Shown here: positions 25,048 to 33,649 of the stretch, piece after piece
Layout: the number at the start of each line of letters is the position of its first letter
Numbering within the stretch: the first letter of the stretch is position 1
Assembly: GCA_023435645.1 (NCBI GenBank)
Contig: JAEYRK010000093.1
Location: forward strand, 1 to 37,349
Length of the DNA: 37,349 bases
Reading direction: 5' to 3'
Source: Bacillota bacterium
Lineage (GTDB): Bacteria > Bacillota > Clostridia > Lachnospirales > Lachnospiraceae
The notes under the pieces: generated by a model
What the model was told of the DNA's origin: nothing
What the model saw: the letters and a program-made list of their open reading frames with translations, nothing else
Databases searched by the model: none
Program-made: the position numbers and the translations under genes

Positions 25048-25170
25048 ATGGTAAATCAATTACCCTGTAATAAAATTACCAAAGTGATAGGTAGCTTTGA
25101 TTTTCTCCCTAGAATTAAGTGGTGGGTAAGTGGAGGTTTGGAGACATATACTAATAAATTATTGAAATGA
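25048..25170 (+). CDS. Possible 40-residue peptide
   Basis: A short frame with an AGGGAG site seven bases before ATG. The product runs MVNQLPCNKITKVIGSFDFL with a Trp-rich continuation (IKWWVSGG) and ends TNKLLK. It may be a real small gene or the remnant of a longer one; no family is recognised. It lies in the 281-base stretch between the acetyltransferase and AAA ATPase genes. Confidence 0.25.
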   Translation: MVNQLPCNKITKVIGSFDFLPRIKWWVSGGLETYTNKLLK

Positions 25171-25271
25171 GACATAATCTGACCGTTCGCTGGAGTATAC
25201 TGTGGGAGCAGTCACAGATATGAAAGCAGACTGCCACTATACCTACATAAATGATATAACGGGAGATAGAT

Positions 25272-26141
25272 ATGATTTACTTAAGAAGTATTACCTTTCC
25301 CAATGCTGACAGGGAGTTTGATTTTATACTGGGCATTCAAAGAACCTGTTATGATTCCTATTATCCATTTAAGATACTATCAAAGAATGACCTTGACAGG
25401 CTTGATTTTGAACCGGTTACCATATTATATGGCGGTAATGGTTCGGGAAAATCAACAGCTCTGAATATCATTGCAGAGAAGACAGGCATCAGCCGTGATA
25501 CTATCTATAATAAGTCGAATTTCTTCCCGGACTATGTCAGATTGTGCGATATCAATACCGAAGAGGATATTCCGGAAAACAGCAGAATCATTACCAGTGA
25601 TGATGTCTTTGATTATATGCTGAACATTCGTAACTTAAACGAAGGGATCGATCTGAAGAGGGAAGATTTGTTTGAGGAATACCTGGATTCAAAGTACTCA
25701 CAGTTTCAGATGAAATCAATGGCTGATTATGATCAATTGAAGAAAGTGAATGACGCCAGACGTAAAACCCAGTCCCGCTTTGTAAGAGGTCATTTGATGG
25801 ATAATGTGCGGGAATATTCTAACGGAGAAAGCGCATTTCGATACTTTACTGAGAAGATAGGGGAAAATGGACTCTATCTGCTGGATGAGCCGGAAAACAG
25901 TCTTTCTCCTAAGCGTCAGATAGAATTAGTGAGCTTCCTTGAGGACTCAGCCAGGTTTTTTGGATGTCAGTTTATCATATCTACACATTCCCCCTTTTTA
26001 CTTGCCATGCGGGGAGCAAGAATCTATAACCTTGATGTGAACCCTGTTACGGTGGAACGCTGGACAGATTTGGAGAATGTGCGCACCTATTATGACTTTT
26101 TTAAGGCACATGACAAGGATTTTCAAGATAATGCGGAATGA
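25272..26141 (+). CDS. Small AAA-type (AAA_21) ATPase
   Basis: A 289-residue single-domain ATPase of the SMC/ABC-like AAA_21 group. Walker A is YGGNGSGKST (about 53-62), a signature-like NGESAFRYF lies near 184-192, Walker B is LYLLDEPENSLSPKRQ (about 200-215) and the switch His is in ISTHSPF (about 237-243). No TOPRIM or nuclease domain follows, unlike the two OLD-type proteins of the island downstream. Such proteins are common and mostly uncharacterised. It is not in the AT-rich island. GGGAGATAGAT precedes the ATG. Confidence 0.82.
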   Translation: MIYLRSITFPNADREFDFILGIQRTCYDSYYPFKILSKNDLDRLDFEPVTILYGGNGSGKSTALNIIAEKTGISRDTIYNKSNFFPDYVRLCDINTEEDIPENSRIITSDDVFDYMLNIRNLNEGIDLKREDLFEEYLDSKYSQFQMKSMADYDQLKKVNDARRKTQSRFVRGHLMDNVREYSNGESAFRYFTEKIGENGLYLLDEPENSLSPKRQIELVSFLEDSARFFGCQFIISTHSPFLLAMRGARIYNLDVNPVTVERWTDLENVRTYYDFFKAHDKDFQDNAE

Positions 26142-26248
26142 TACCCCAAAGCCTTGGAAGTTTTAGGGAAGCCGGTTATCAGGTTTATTAAGAAGAGTTT
26201 TCATATTTTATAGAAATAGAAGAATAAGTAGTGAAAGGGGTAAAATAT

Positions 26249-26779
26249 ATGAACGAAAATATGGATTTTATGAAGCTTGCAGCAGAGCGTTACTCTGTCC
26301 GCCATTTTACTGATGAAGTAGTTGAACAGGAATTAATAAACAAAATATTAGAAGCTGGTCACCTCGCACCGACGGCATGTAATATTCAACCGCAGCGGAT
26401 CTTAGTTATTAATAGTACAGAAGGCATATCCAAGCTCAGAAAGTGCACTTTATGTCACTTTAATGCGCCTATGGCAATGCTCATCTGCTATGATAAGAAC
26501 GAATGCTGGCACCGGGATTACGACGGTAAATCCAGCGGCGATATCGATGCGAGTATTGTAACAACACACATGATGCTCGAGGCTTATACATTGGGAGTAG
26601 GTACGACATGGGTCATGCACTTTAAACCGGAGGCTGTTAGGGAAGAATTTGCGATACCGGATCATATTGAGCCGGTCGCTCTGCTCGTGATGGGATATCC
26701 CTCTGAAAGCGCAAAGCCATTTCCTGGACATTCATATTTCAGGCCGATGGAAGAGATCGTATCTTACAATGAATTCTAA
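26249..26779 (+). CDS. Nitroreductase family protein
   Basis: A 176-residue flavin-dependent oxidoreductase. It begins with the typical YSVRHFTDEVVEQELINKILEAGHLAPTACN-type region (quoted here only as YSVRHFTDE and LAPTACNIQPQR), binding FMN through the Ser-Arg segment and the ThrAlaCysAsn loop. TTHMMLEAYTLGVGTTW and the final FRPMEEIV are family features. The cellular substrate is unknown. AAAGGGG lies eight bases before the ATG. The AraC-type regulator gene follows 71 bases later and could control it. Confidence 0.88.
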   Translation: MNENMDFMKLAAERYSVRHFTDEVVEQELINKILEAGHLAPTACNIQPQRILVINSTEGISKLRKCTLCHFNAPMAMLICYDKNECWHRDYDGKSSGDIDASIVTTHMMLEAYTLGVGTTWVMHFKPEAVREEFAIPDHIEPVALLVMGYPSESAKPFPGHSYFRPMEEIVSYNEF

Positions 26780-26850
26780 TAAATGGCATTCTCAATCAAG
26801 CGGCAGGTCACCTCAGTATTGTATTCTATTGGAAAAGGAGGTGCTTATTA

Positions 26851-27756
26851 ATGCACGCATGGGAACAAATACAGCAGACCATTGAGTATATTGAGAATCA
26901 TTTGGATGAGGAAATAAATATTGAACATCTCGCAAAAATAGCCTCATTATCGCCTTTTTACTTTCAACGGCTGTTTAGCCGACTGGTAAAAAAACCGGTT
27001 GCCGAGTATATCAAGCTTCGTCGTATGGCTAAGGCAACCGAAACCTTGCTTCAAAAAGACAAGCGTATATTAGACATCGCATTAGACCTTGGATTTACCT
27101 CACATGAACATTTTACCCGTACTTTTAAGGACACCTTTGGGATGAACCCGGATGAATACCGCAAGAATCCGATTGCGCTGAACAAAATGACAAAACCGGA
27201 GCTTTTACTTCTATATACTTTGATTGATGAGGGAGTACCGTTAATCACAGAGGGAATTGTTCTGGAAATAAACAGACAGCAGATCTCAGAACCTATTTAT
27301 TATACCGGAATGAGCATAGATATGCCGGTTCAATATGTAGAAGGACTGGGGACAGAATCAGGTGCTGACCCGTTGGATACCCTATGGCGGAGCTTCCATG
27401 AGAAGAAGGAAATCGTACCGAAGCTTTTCGCGGATAATGAGGAAATTGGTGTGGCTTATCCCAGCTCAGTGGAAGGATGCTTCAGCTATTTTGCAGGTGG
27501 AAGGTCCGGACAGGGAGTAGTTACAGACGGTTTTATGAACTGGGAGCTACCACCGGGAAAGTACATCGTTTGTTCCTTTGAAGCAGAAAACCTCGAGGCT
27601 CTAGTAATGGATGCTCTCTACAAAGCGCAGCAGTATGTTTACAATATGTGGCTACCAAAGCACAATTTACAAACCGATGTATTCTGTGCGGAGCGATATG
27701 CAAGCCATTCCCCTGAAACTACAAGTATGGAAATATGGTTAAAAGTGATGGAGTAA
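26851..27756 (+). CDS. AraC-type transcription regulator with a GyrI-like effector domain
   Basis: A 301-residue regulator. The N-terminal AraC HTH pair (about 8-106) shows INIEHLAKIASLSPFYFQRL and LDIALDLGFTSHEHFTRTFK, ending FGMNPDEYRK. The C-terminal part (about 130-300) has the GyrI/effector-binding fold pattern, with PIYYTGMSIDMP at its start, ELPPGKYIVCSFE in the middle and METTSMEIWL-like strands at the end. Such proteins sense small hydrophobic or cationic drugs. A possible target is the nitroreductase gene next to it. AAAGGAGGTG lies seven bases before the ATG. Confidence 0.87.
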   Translation: MHAWEQIQQTIEYIENHLDEEINIEHLAKIASLSPFYFQRLFSRLVKKPVAEYIKLRRMAKATETLLQKDKRILDIALDLGFTSHEHFTRTFKDTFGMNPDEYRKNPIALNKMTKPELLLLYTLIDEGVPLITEGIVLEINRQQISEPIYYTGMSIDMPVQYVEGLGTESGADPLDTLWRSFHEKKEIVPKLFADNEEIGVAYPSSVEGCFSYFAGGRSGQGVVTDGFMNWELPPGKYIVCSFEAENLEALVMDALYKAQQYVYNMWLPKHNLQTDVFCAERYASHSPETTSMEIWLKVME

Positions 27757-27777
27757 TAATTGTATAACACCGTGTGT

Positions 27778-27817
27778 AAGTGGTAAAGCAAGATAAAAGC
27801 TGGCTTTGCCACTTTTT
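27778..27817 (+). terminator. Rho-independent terminator after the AraC-type regulator
   Basis: AAGTGGTAAAGC pairs with GCTTTGCCACTT (one mismatch) and is followed by TTT. It marks the end of the core-like DNA before the AT-rich island. Confidence 0.75.
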
Positions 27818-27930
27818 ATATGTGATTTTATAGTGGGGAGGGGGAAAGGATGCCTCTTATATTTTATTCCTCATCTATATTTGCTATTATCGTACTAATA
27901 AGCAATAGAAATATATGTAATGGAAAAGGA

Positions 27931-27959
27931 TGGTATAATTTCTCGATTTATGTTAAAAT
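27931..27959 (+). promoter_or_regulatory. Possible extended -10 elements upstream of the recombinase-like gene
   Basis: TGGTATAAT at 27931-27939 and TGTTAAAAT at 27951-27959 both fit extended -10 elements; no clear -35. They lie about 90-110 bases before the ATG at 28050. Confidence 0.35.
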
Positions 27960-28049
27960 ATAATAAGAAAATGTTTTATTTATTAATATGTGTTTTACAG
28001 ATTATAGCAATAATGCGAAGCTAATTATATGAAATGAGGAGATAAAATT

Positions 28050-29045
28050 ATGGAATCAATAATGGAGCAATTTAGAGATGACTATTATAGAGGTTTTGGT
28101 AAAAAATACGAAAATCATGTTAATAAGTTTATCGAGTATTTGCGACGCATAGATAAATTAAATGCACCCACCAAAATCGATCTTGGTGATGTAAAATGTA
28201 GCGTTAAATATTATTCTGAAATAGGAAAAATAAATTATCGAGCATCTATGGAATCACATTTAGAATCAATAAAGAGTTTTTACGATTATCTTAGTGAAAG
28301 TGGCAAAGCAAAAGATATTTTTACTCAAATAAATTACGAGAGTTATAAAAATGAAATATTTGACTATTGTGATTTAGAAGAAGGAAGCGAACGAAAAGTT
28401 TTTTCAATGGATACAATAAAAGAAATACTCGTAAAACTAGATTCTGATTTAGATAGAAACTTAGAACAGATAATTAAAAAAAGACAAACAGAAAGGTATT
28501 ATCAAAGACAGGTATTGCGCCTATTTATAAAACTTACATTAATAGCACCAGCGAAAAAGTCTGTTATCTGCAATTTGAAATTTTCAGATTTTTCTGAAGA
28601 TTACAGAACATTTACTGTCAATAAAACAACTGTTCGCATACCTAATGGATTGAGAATTAATTTACTATTTGCCATTAATCTTGCAAAAGATATATGTAAA
28701 AAGAATCCGGAAAAAAATGATAAAGTATTGCATTATATATACAAAGGCAATTTTACAAATACGGCTTTAAATTTATGGTTCTGTACGTTTCTTAAAGAAT
28801 ATTGTATTTTAGACATCGATAAGACTAAAGATTCATATGAATTGGAACCGATTATGAAGAGTGCAATTAAATTTATGGTTGAACGAATGGTGAATCCAGC
28901 TGTTATATCAAAGATTAGTGGTATAAAGATAGCTACTTTGGAATCTACATATTATGCTGATATTGAAAAATTTCAATATGCAGAAACTATAGATGATGCT
29001 GTTAATTGGGAAATAGCAAAAAATGATTACTACAATTATATATAA
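28050..29045 (+). CDS. Tyrosine-recombinase-like protein lacking catalytic Arg and His residues
   Basis: A 331-residue protein whose layout matches a tyrosine recombinase. An N-terminal helical SAM-like core-binding domain (about 1-110) has SHLESIKSFYDYLSESGKA; a C-terminal domain (about 117-305) has LRLFIKLTLIAPAKKSVICN, which aligns to the TGLRxSEL segment but with Lys in place of the catalytic Arg. The HxLRH box is replaced by a segment near KSAIKFMVERM (270-280), and the LGH motif by ISGI (about 289-292). A Tyr pair (301-302) stays where the nucleophile belongs. Alignment is by eye. It may be an inactive relic or a DNA-binding protein reused by the island. Very AT-rich. GAGGAG lies nine bases before the ATG. 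Confidence 0.6.
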   Translation: MESIMEQFRDDYYRGFGKKYENHVNKFIEYLRRIDKLNAPTKIDLGDVKCSVKYYSEIGKINYRASMESHLESIKSFYDYLSESGKAKDIFTQINYESYKNEIFDYCDLEEGSERKVFSMDTIKEILVKLDSDLDRNLEQIIKKRQTERYYQRQVLRLFIKLTLIAPAKKSVICNLKFSDFSEDYRTFTVNKTTVRIPNGLRINLLFAINLAKDICKKNPEKNDKVLHYIYKGNFTNTALNLWFCTFLKEYCILDIDKTKDSYELEPIMKSAIKFMVERMVNPAVISKISGIKIATLESTYYADIEKFQYAETIDDAVNWEIAKNDYYNYI

Positions 29046-29128
29046 AACGTGATTATAATTATGTTTATGATCTGTGGACCTATTCAGCTATAATATGTTT
29101 TTACTTATTGAAAGTGAGGAGATATGAT

Positions 29129-29364
29129 ATGCCATCTCTCAAAGAAAAAGAAAAAATAGATATTAAGCAAGTCGTAAAATATTTATGATGATCTGGATAA
29201 ACATACAGTCTATGGGACAGATGCCATGTGGAAGATTTATATAAGCAAAAAAGAAGAAAGGCAAATAGGCAGATGCTAAATATACGAAGTACATGTTCTA
29301 CCTAACGATTGCAGTGGTCTCAGCAACAATTGTGAGCTTGATAGTCTCTTCCATTAGTCTATAG
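29129..29364 (+). pseudogene. Frameshifted small membrane protein gene
   Basis: A good ribosome site (GTGAGGAG) and ATG start MPSLKEKEKIDIKQVVKYL, which stops at once at TGA. In the next frame the reading continues YDDLDKHTVYGTDAMWKIY to KKEERQIGRC and a stop, and in another frame ADAKYTKYMFYLTIAV leads into a hydrophobic membrane segment ending VSSISL and TAG. Joined through at least two frameshifts this gives a protein of about 78 residues with one C-terminal membrane helix. No family is recognised. Confidence 0.55.
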
Positions 29365-29383
29365 ATATCATTACACTGACAAA

Positions 29384-29398
29384 CAGTAATTATTACTG
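29384..29398. promoter_or_regulatory. Perfect dyad CAGTAAT-T-ATTACTG upstream of the Gabija-like genes
   Basis: Seven-base perfect arms around a single base, about 135 bases before the start of the OLD-type nuclease gene. It could be an operator of that transcript. The rest of the stretch between the recombinase-like and nuclease genes holds the decayed small gene and a possible -10 (TATAAT near 29505). Confidence 0.35.
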
Positions 29399-29532
29399 CC
29401 TTTTATGTTTATTATGTTTTGCACATAAGCGGAATAAAGAGTAGCGGGATCAGCAGCAGGTCATGGCAATTAGGCGCAATTCAGCAATTTGTAGTAAAAG
29501 CTTATAATAGTAAAAAGAGCGGAGGTTAGCTA

Positions 29533-31545
29533 ATGTATATACAGAAGATTTCAATAAAGAATTATCGAAATTATAAGGATTTTACAATGAAGTTTCATAA
29601 GGGACTTAATGTTATAATTGGCGCTAACAACTCTGGCAAAACAGGACTACTTACCGCTGTAAGATTGTTGCGTGAGCCTTCTGTTTGTGCTGATGATTTT
29701 AATAAAAATGAACTACTCGGTTTTGGAATAAAATACCGTGAGGATGCTCCGCAGATTGCGATTGAGTATACAATTTGTCATACTATTTCGGAGGAAGACA
29801 CAGAGGATGAAAGTATTATCAGATTGTTGCCATTCTTGGGTATGAATGAACTTACTGAATTTCAACAGGAATCTGATGGGGCAACCAATTACAATATTAC
29901 CGCTATCATCAAAGCTGTTTGCACTCTTGATGAAAAGGCCCTTAGCGATTATAAAAAGGAAGTTTCCAAAATAGCTGATAGTGACTTTGGAAAATATATG
30001 ACCATTCTAAAATCGTTTGAGAATCGCTATTCGTGGTCTTATTACAATGCAGCCAGTAATACCGTTGCTGACAAGAAAACGGCTACCGAAATATTCGATA
30101 TTCGATTTATCGGTGCGGAACGAACCAGTGATGATGTTCACAAGGAGACTAAGCGCGAAATTGACGCCTTTGCAAAAGATCAAGGGAATGCAACTGCGAT
30201 TGCTGCGTTGCGAGATACTGTAGCCACCGACATGAAAACCATTCTCCAAGCTGTATTAGATAAGCTAGAGACATTATTTGAGGGAGAAAACAATGACATT
30301 GGGCTGTCACACGGGAATGTATCGATATCACAAAACATTCGTCCGAATGTATCTGTGGGGGATTCATATATCACAGAAGTAAGGGATACCAAGACTAATT
30401 ATATTGTTCCGCTTGCTTATAACGGATTGGGTTACAATAACCTGATTAATATTTATATGCTGATAAAACTAGCGGAAATACGTCCAGGCAGGGATTTCCG
30501 AATTCTACTCCTTGAAGAACCCGAAGCCCATTTACATCCCGCATTGCAGTACAAGCTGTTCAAATACCTGCGTCAGTTAGATCAAGAGGATAACTTGAAT
30601 CAGCAGATATTTGTTACTACGCATTCAAGTAATATTTCAGCTGTAGCTGGCATAGATAATATGTTTATGATTGCATATGATAGGGAAGGTGATTGTGCTG
30701 ACTGTAAAGAGCAGAGTCTTTCTGTACAGTTTACTGATAGTGAGGGTGCGGATAAGCATAAGGAAAAAGCAAAAAAGCACTTAACTAAGTTTCTAGATGT
30801 CACACGTTCAGATATGTTGTTTGCAGATAAAGTTGTACTGGTTGAAGGCATTGCAGAAAGACTTTTAATGCCATTGTTTATGGAAAAGTGTGGATGCTCT
30901 TACGAGGATGAGCATATCGCCGTAGTTGAAATTGGTGGTAAGCATTTTGAGCATTTTGTGGAGTTGTTTAACGGAAATGATGTTAATAAAAAAGTTCTGT
31001 GCATAACTGACTGCGATTTTAAGTGGATTGCAGACGGAAAAGCAGAAAAAATTGAGACATATCAGACGACTGTGCCTGAACATATACAGAAACTTGAGAG
31101 CCGCTTTCCGATTGATAATTTTCATATATCAACACAGTCGAAAGGTGGATGTACATTTGAAGATGAGTTGCTACTTAGCAACTTTGAGAATCCGGAAATT
31201 TCATTAAAGATTTTTAAGATACCAGCAAGTCAGGTTATATCTGACTTTGTTGATGAACATGGATTTGACTTTGCAGAGTGGGAAACCAACCTATCTAAAT
31301 TAGACGGACGCTCACAACCGCTTGTAAAGAAACGGCTGGATGCATATAAGCAAGTGATACAGGAAGATACTGCTCATAAGACTGAGTATGAGAACTTGTT
31401 TTTTGCCAGCTTGTTTTTACATTATGCTAAGGGGTGCAAAGGCGATGTTGCGCTGGATATACTTGTGGATGAGGGATTGACGCAGGACTTAACTGTGCCA
31501 GCTTACATACAGGAGGGGTTGAAATGGCTATGCCTATCGGAATAA
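29533..31545 (+). CDS. gajA: Gabija-like GajA: OLD-family ATPase with TOPRIM nuclease domain
   Basis: A 670-residue protein of the OLD family. The ATPase domain has Walker A GANNSGKT (30-37), a signature-like NGLGYNNLI (297-305), Walker B LLLEEPEAHLHP (about 325-336) and the switch loop TTHSS (362-366). The TOPRIM domain follows with the glutamate in VLVEGIAE (Glu438) and the DxD pair in CITDCDFK (Asp493, Asp495). This gene next to a UvrD-type helicase is the layout of the Gabija anti-phage system, in which GajA is a nicking endonuclease held in check by nucleotides. It is longer than the Bacillus cereus GajA (about 578 residues, recalled), mainly by an insert within the ATPase domain and a long C-terminus. 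GCGGAGG precedes the ATG. Confidence 0.78.
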   Translation: MYIQKISIKNYRNYKDFTMKFHKGLNVIIGANNSGKTGLLTAVRLLREPSVCADDFNKNELLGFGIKYREDAPQIAIEYTICHTISEEDTEDESIIRLLPFLGMNELTEFQQESDGATNYNITAIIKAVCTLDEKALSDYKKEVSKIADSDFGKYMTILKSFENRYSWSYYNAASNTVADKKTATEIFDIRFIGAERTSDDVHKETKREIDAFAKDQGNATAIAALRDTVATDMKTILQAVLDKLETLFEGENNDIGLSHGNVSISQNIRPNVSVGDSYITEVRDTKTNYIVPLAYNGLGYNNLINIYMLIKLAEIRPGRDFRILLLEEPEAHLHPALQYKLFKYLRQLDQEDNLNQQIFVTTHSSNISAVAGIDNMFMIAYDREGDCADCKEQSLSVQFTDSEGADKHKEKAKKHLTKFLDVTRSDMLFADKVVLVEGIAERLLMPLFMEKCGCSYEDEHIAVVEIGGKHFEHFVELFNGNDVNKKVLCITDCDFKWIADGKAEKIETYQTTVPEHIQKLESRFPIDNFHISTQSKGGCTFEDELLLSNFENPEISLKIFKIPASQVISDFVDEHGFDFAEWETNLSKLDGRSQPLVKKRLDAYKQVIQEDTAHKTEYENLFFASLFLHYAKGCKGDVALDILVDEGLTQDLTVPAYIQEGLKWLCLSE

Positions 31546-33461
31546 GCTCAAGTGATCTGCTAACGCCAGAACAGCTTGATAGTCATATTAAGATATATGC
31601 TGGACCGGGATCAGGAAAAACACATTTTCTCGTCGAAAATGTTAAGAATATTGTCACTACATACCCACTCGTTGCGCAGAGTAGAGAACGGAAAGTTCTT
31701 TGTATTACCTACACAAATGCCGCGGTTGATGAAATTAAGCATCGCCTTGATAGATTTTCTTCATCTGTCGAAGTTCATACAATTCACGGGTATATTATTG
31801 AACATATTATCAAGCCGTTCCAAGAAGACTTGCGGAAAATTATACAAGAGGACTTTAATGTTACCGTAAAAGGGAAAAGTATGATTACGTCACAAGTCGA
31901 AGGAATGGGAATCTTGCATGGAATCGACAAAGCAGATATATTTGGGTTCATCAAATCGGTGGTTGGGGATACTGAAGAATTAACTTACAGTAAAAAAATA
32001 TTAGGTGAAGTTGAAGTCGACCTTGCGGCATACCTTTTTGATAAAACGGTTAAGTTACGGGCATCGAGCCAAATTAACAGTAAACACATTATGCCTATAA
32101 AGCAATATACTTGGTCAAAGGTAAGAAAGCTGACTCATAATGAAATCCTTTATTTTGGTTATCGTATACTTCAGCATAACCATACTGCACTTTATACTAC
32201 AAGAGTTAAGTTTCCATTTGTTTTTGTTGATGAGTTTCAGGATACGAACCCTCTGCAAACGCTGCTAATCAAGTTAATAGGAAGCAAGTCAACGGTTATT
32301 GGAACAATTGGTGATGTTGCACAGTCTATATATAGTTTTCAAGGGGCGAAGCCATCGCAGTTTTTAACCCTAAATATAGATGGCAATCGGACTTTAAGTG
32401 AATACGCAATTAGTGGTAACAGACGTTCAACAACTAACATAGTTAATTTTTGTAATTTTCTTCGAAAAGCGGATTTGACCGTTATTCAGAATAGTGAAAA
32501 GTGCTATAACTGTGATGAGAAAAAGCAATCGGCAGAGACGACAAAAATCCATATCATTTCTGGGGAAGATATGTCTGCCAAGCGACTAATAAACTCTGTA
32601 ATTGCTGATGGAGCTGCAGTACTTACACGCACTTGGGCAGCAGCATTTTCTTATATACAGGACATAAGTGAAGAACAAGAAAGATGTTTGAGGTCAATTT
32701 ATAATGCTTACTACACCTCGCCGATTGATATACGAAACGATATTGTCGAGCATAGCTATGTGACTTGGGTACGAGCTTTCAAATTTATATTCAAGCTTTG
32801 GAATGGATATAAAACCGGTGCACTTATTGAAATAATTACTGCATTTAAGACGCTAGCAGACTTTGACTCGAAGAAGCTAACACCCAAAATTCTTACGCAA
32901 TTAAAAAAGGTAACAAATGAGGTGTTTGGAAGTCTTTCCACAGAATCTTTGACCATTGATAAAATTAATGAGTTTAGTGTGAAGTTAAATGAAGAAAACT
33001 ATACCGATCTTTTATCTGTTATTGGGGACGAGCAATTTACTGTTCCAATTTTTGATTCTGAAGATAGAAATGAGATTAAAACTAATGTTTCTTTGCTCAG
33101 TTGGTATACATCGTATAAGCTATTTACAGAAATTTTTTCGGAAAACAGCTGCTATATGACTGTCCATCAAGCCAAGGGACGTGAATGGGAAAAAGTAATT
33201 GTTGCTCTTGAACCGAATAGCCGTAGGGATAGAGATAATACTACGCTATCTAGAATGTTTTCAAACCCACAACTACTCAACGAGGAGAATACAGAGGAAT
33301 TTACAAGAATGTACTATGTTGCGTGTAGCCGCGCAAAAGTAGACTTATATATTCACTTAAAAAACGATTCGGATGTAACTGCGTTACAGTTGGCGTTGGA
33401 TAATTATAATCAAACACATGAGGATAATCGAAAAGTTGATTATGAAATACTTCCATTGTGA
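31524..33461 (+). CDS. gajB: Gabija-like GajB: UvrD/PcrA-type SF1A helicase
   Basis: A 645-residue helicase. Motif I is AGPGSGKTH (26-34), motif Ia lies in ITYTNAAVDEIKHRL (61-75), motif II is FVDEFQDTNP (about 234-243), motif III is GDVAQSIYSFQGA (263-275), motif V is TVHQAKGREWE (about 545-555) and motif VI is YVACSRAKVD (about 595-604). All SF1A motifs are intact. The ATG lies 22 bases inside the end of the gajA-like gene, with CAGGAGGGG just upstream, so expression is coupled. GajB in Gabija is thought to sense or process DNA ends and activate GajA. It is about 150 residues longer than the reference GajB (recalled). Confidence 0.78.
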   Translation: MAMPIGISSSDLLTPEQLDSHIKIYAGPGSGKTHFLVENVKNIVTTYPLVAQSRERKVLCITYTNAAVDEIKHRLDRFSSSVEVHTIHGYIIEHIIKPFQEDLRKIIQEDFNVTVKGKSMITSQVEGMGILHGIDKADIFGFIKSVVGDTEELTYSKKILGEVEVDLAAYLFDKTVKLRASSQINSKHIMPIKQYTWSKVRKLTHNEILYFGYRILQHNHTALYTTRVKFPFVFVDEFQDTNPLQTLLIKLIGSKSTVIGTIGDVAQSIYSFQGAKPSQFLTLNIDGNRTLSEYAISGNRRSTTNIVNFCNFLRKADLTVIQNSEKCYNCDEKKQSAETTKIHIISGEDMSAKRLINSVIADGAAVLTRTWAAAFSYIQDISEEQERCLRSIYNAYYTSPIDIRNDIVEHSYVTWVRAFKFIFKLWNGYKTGALIEIITAFKTLADFDSKKLTPKILTQLKKVTNEVFGSLSTESLTIDKINEFSVKLNEENYTDLLSVIGDEQFTVPIFDSEDRNEIKTNVSLLSWYTSYKLFTEIFSENSCYMTVHQAKGREWEKVIVALEPNSRRDRDNTTLSRMFSNPQLLNEENTEEFTRMYYVACSRAKVDLYIHLKNDSDVTALQLALDNYNQTHEDNRKVDYEILPL

Positions 33462-33649
33462 GTAGAAAATCCAAAAAAATAAAGCTATTTGTATATTATG
33501 AATTGTTATCTGTGTTTTGAACTTCGCTGTTTGTTTATTTGAAAAGATTAAGATAACACGAGGAAATGCAAGATTAGTAGTTTTATAGAAATATATTACA
33601 TTAAAGACAATAAAGAAAAATATAAGTTTATAAAGTGAGGAAGATAATT

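Noticed and set aside
25204..25236. GCAGTC...GACTGC hairpin upstream of the AAA ATPase gene
   Set aside because: Short stem, long loop, no T-run and no fit to a known regulatory element.
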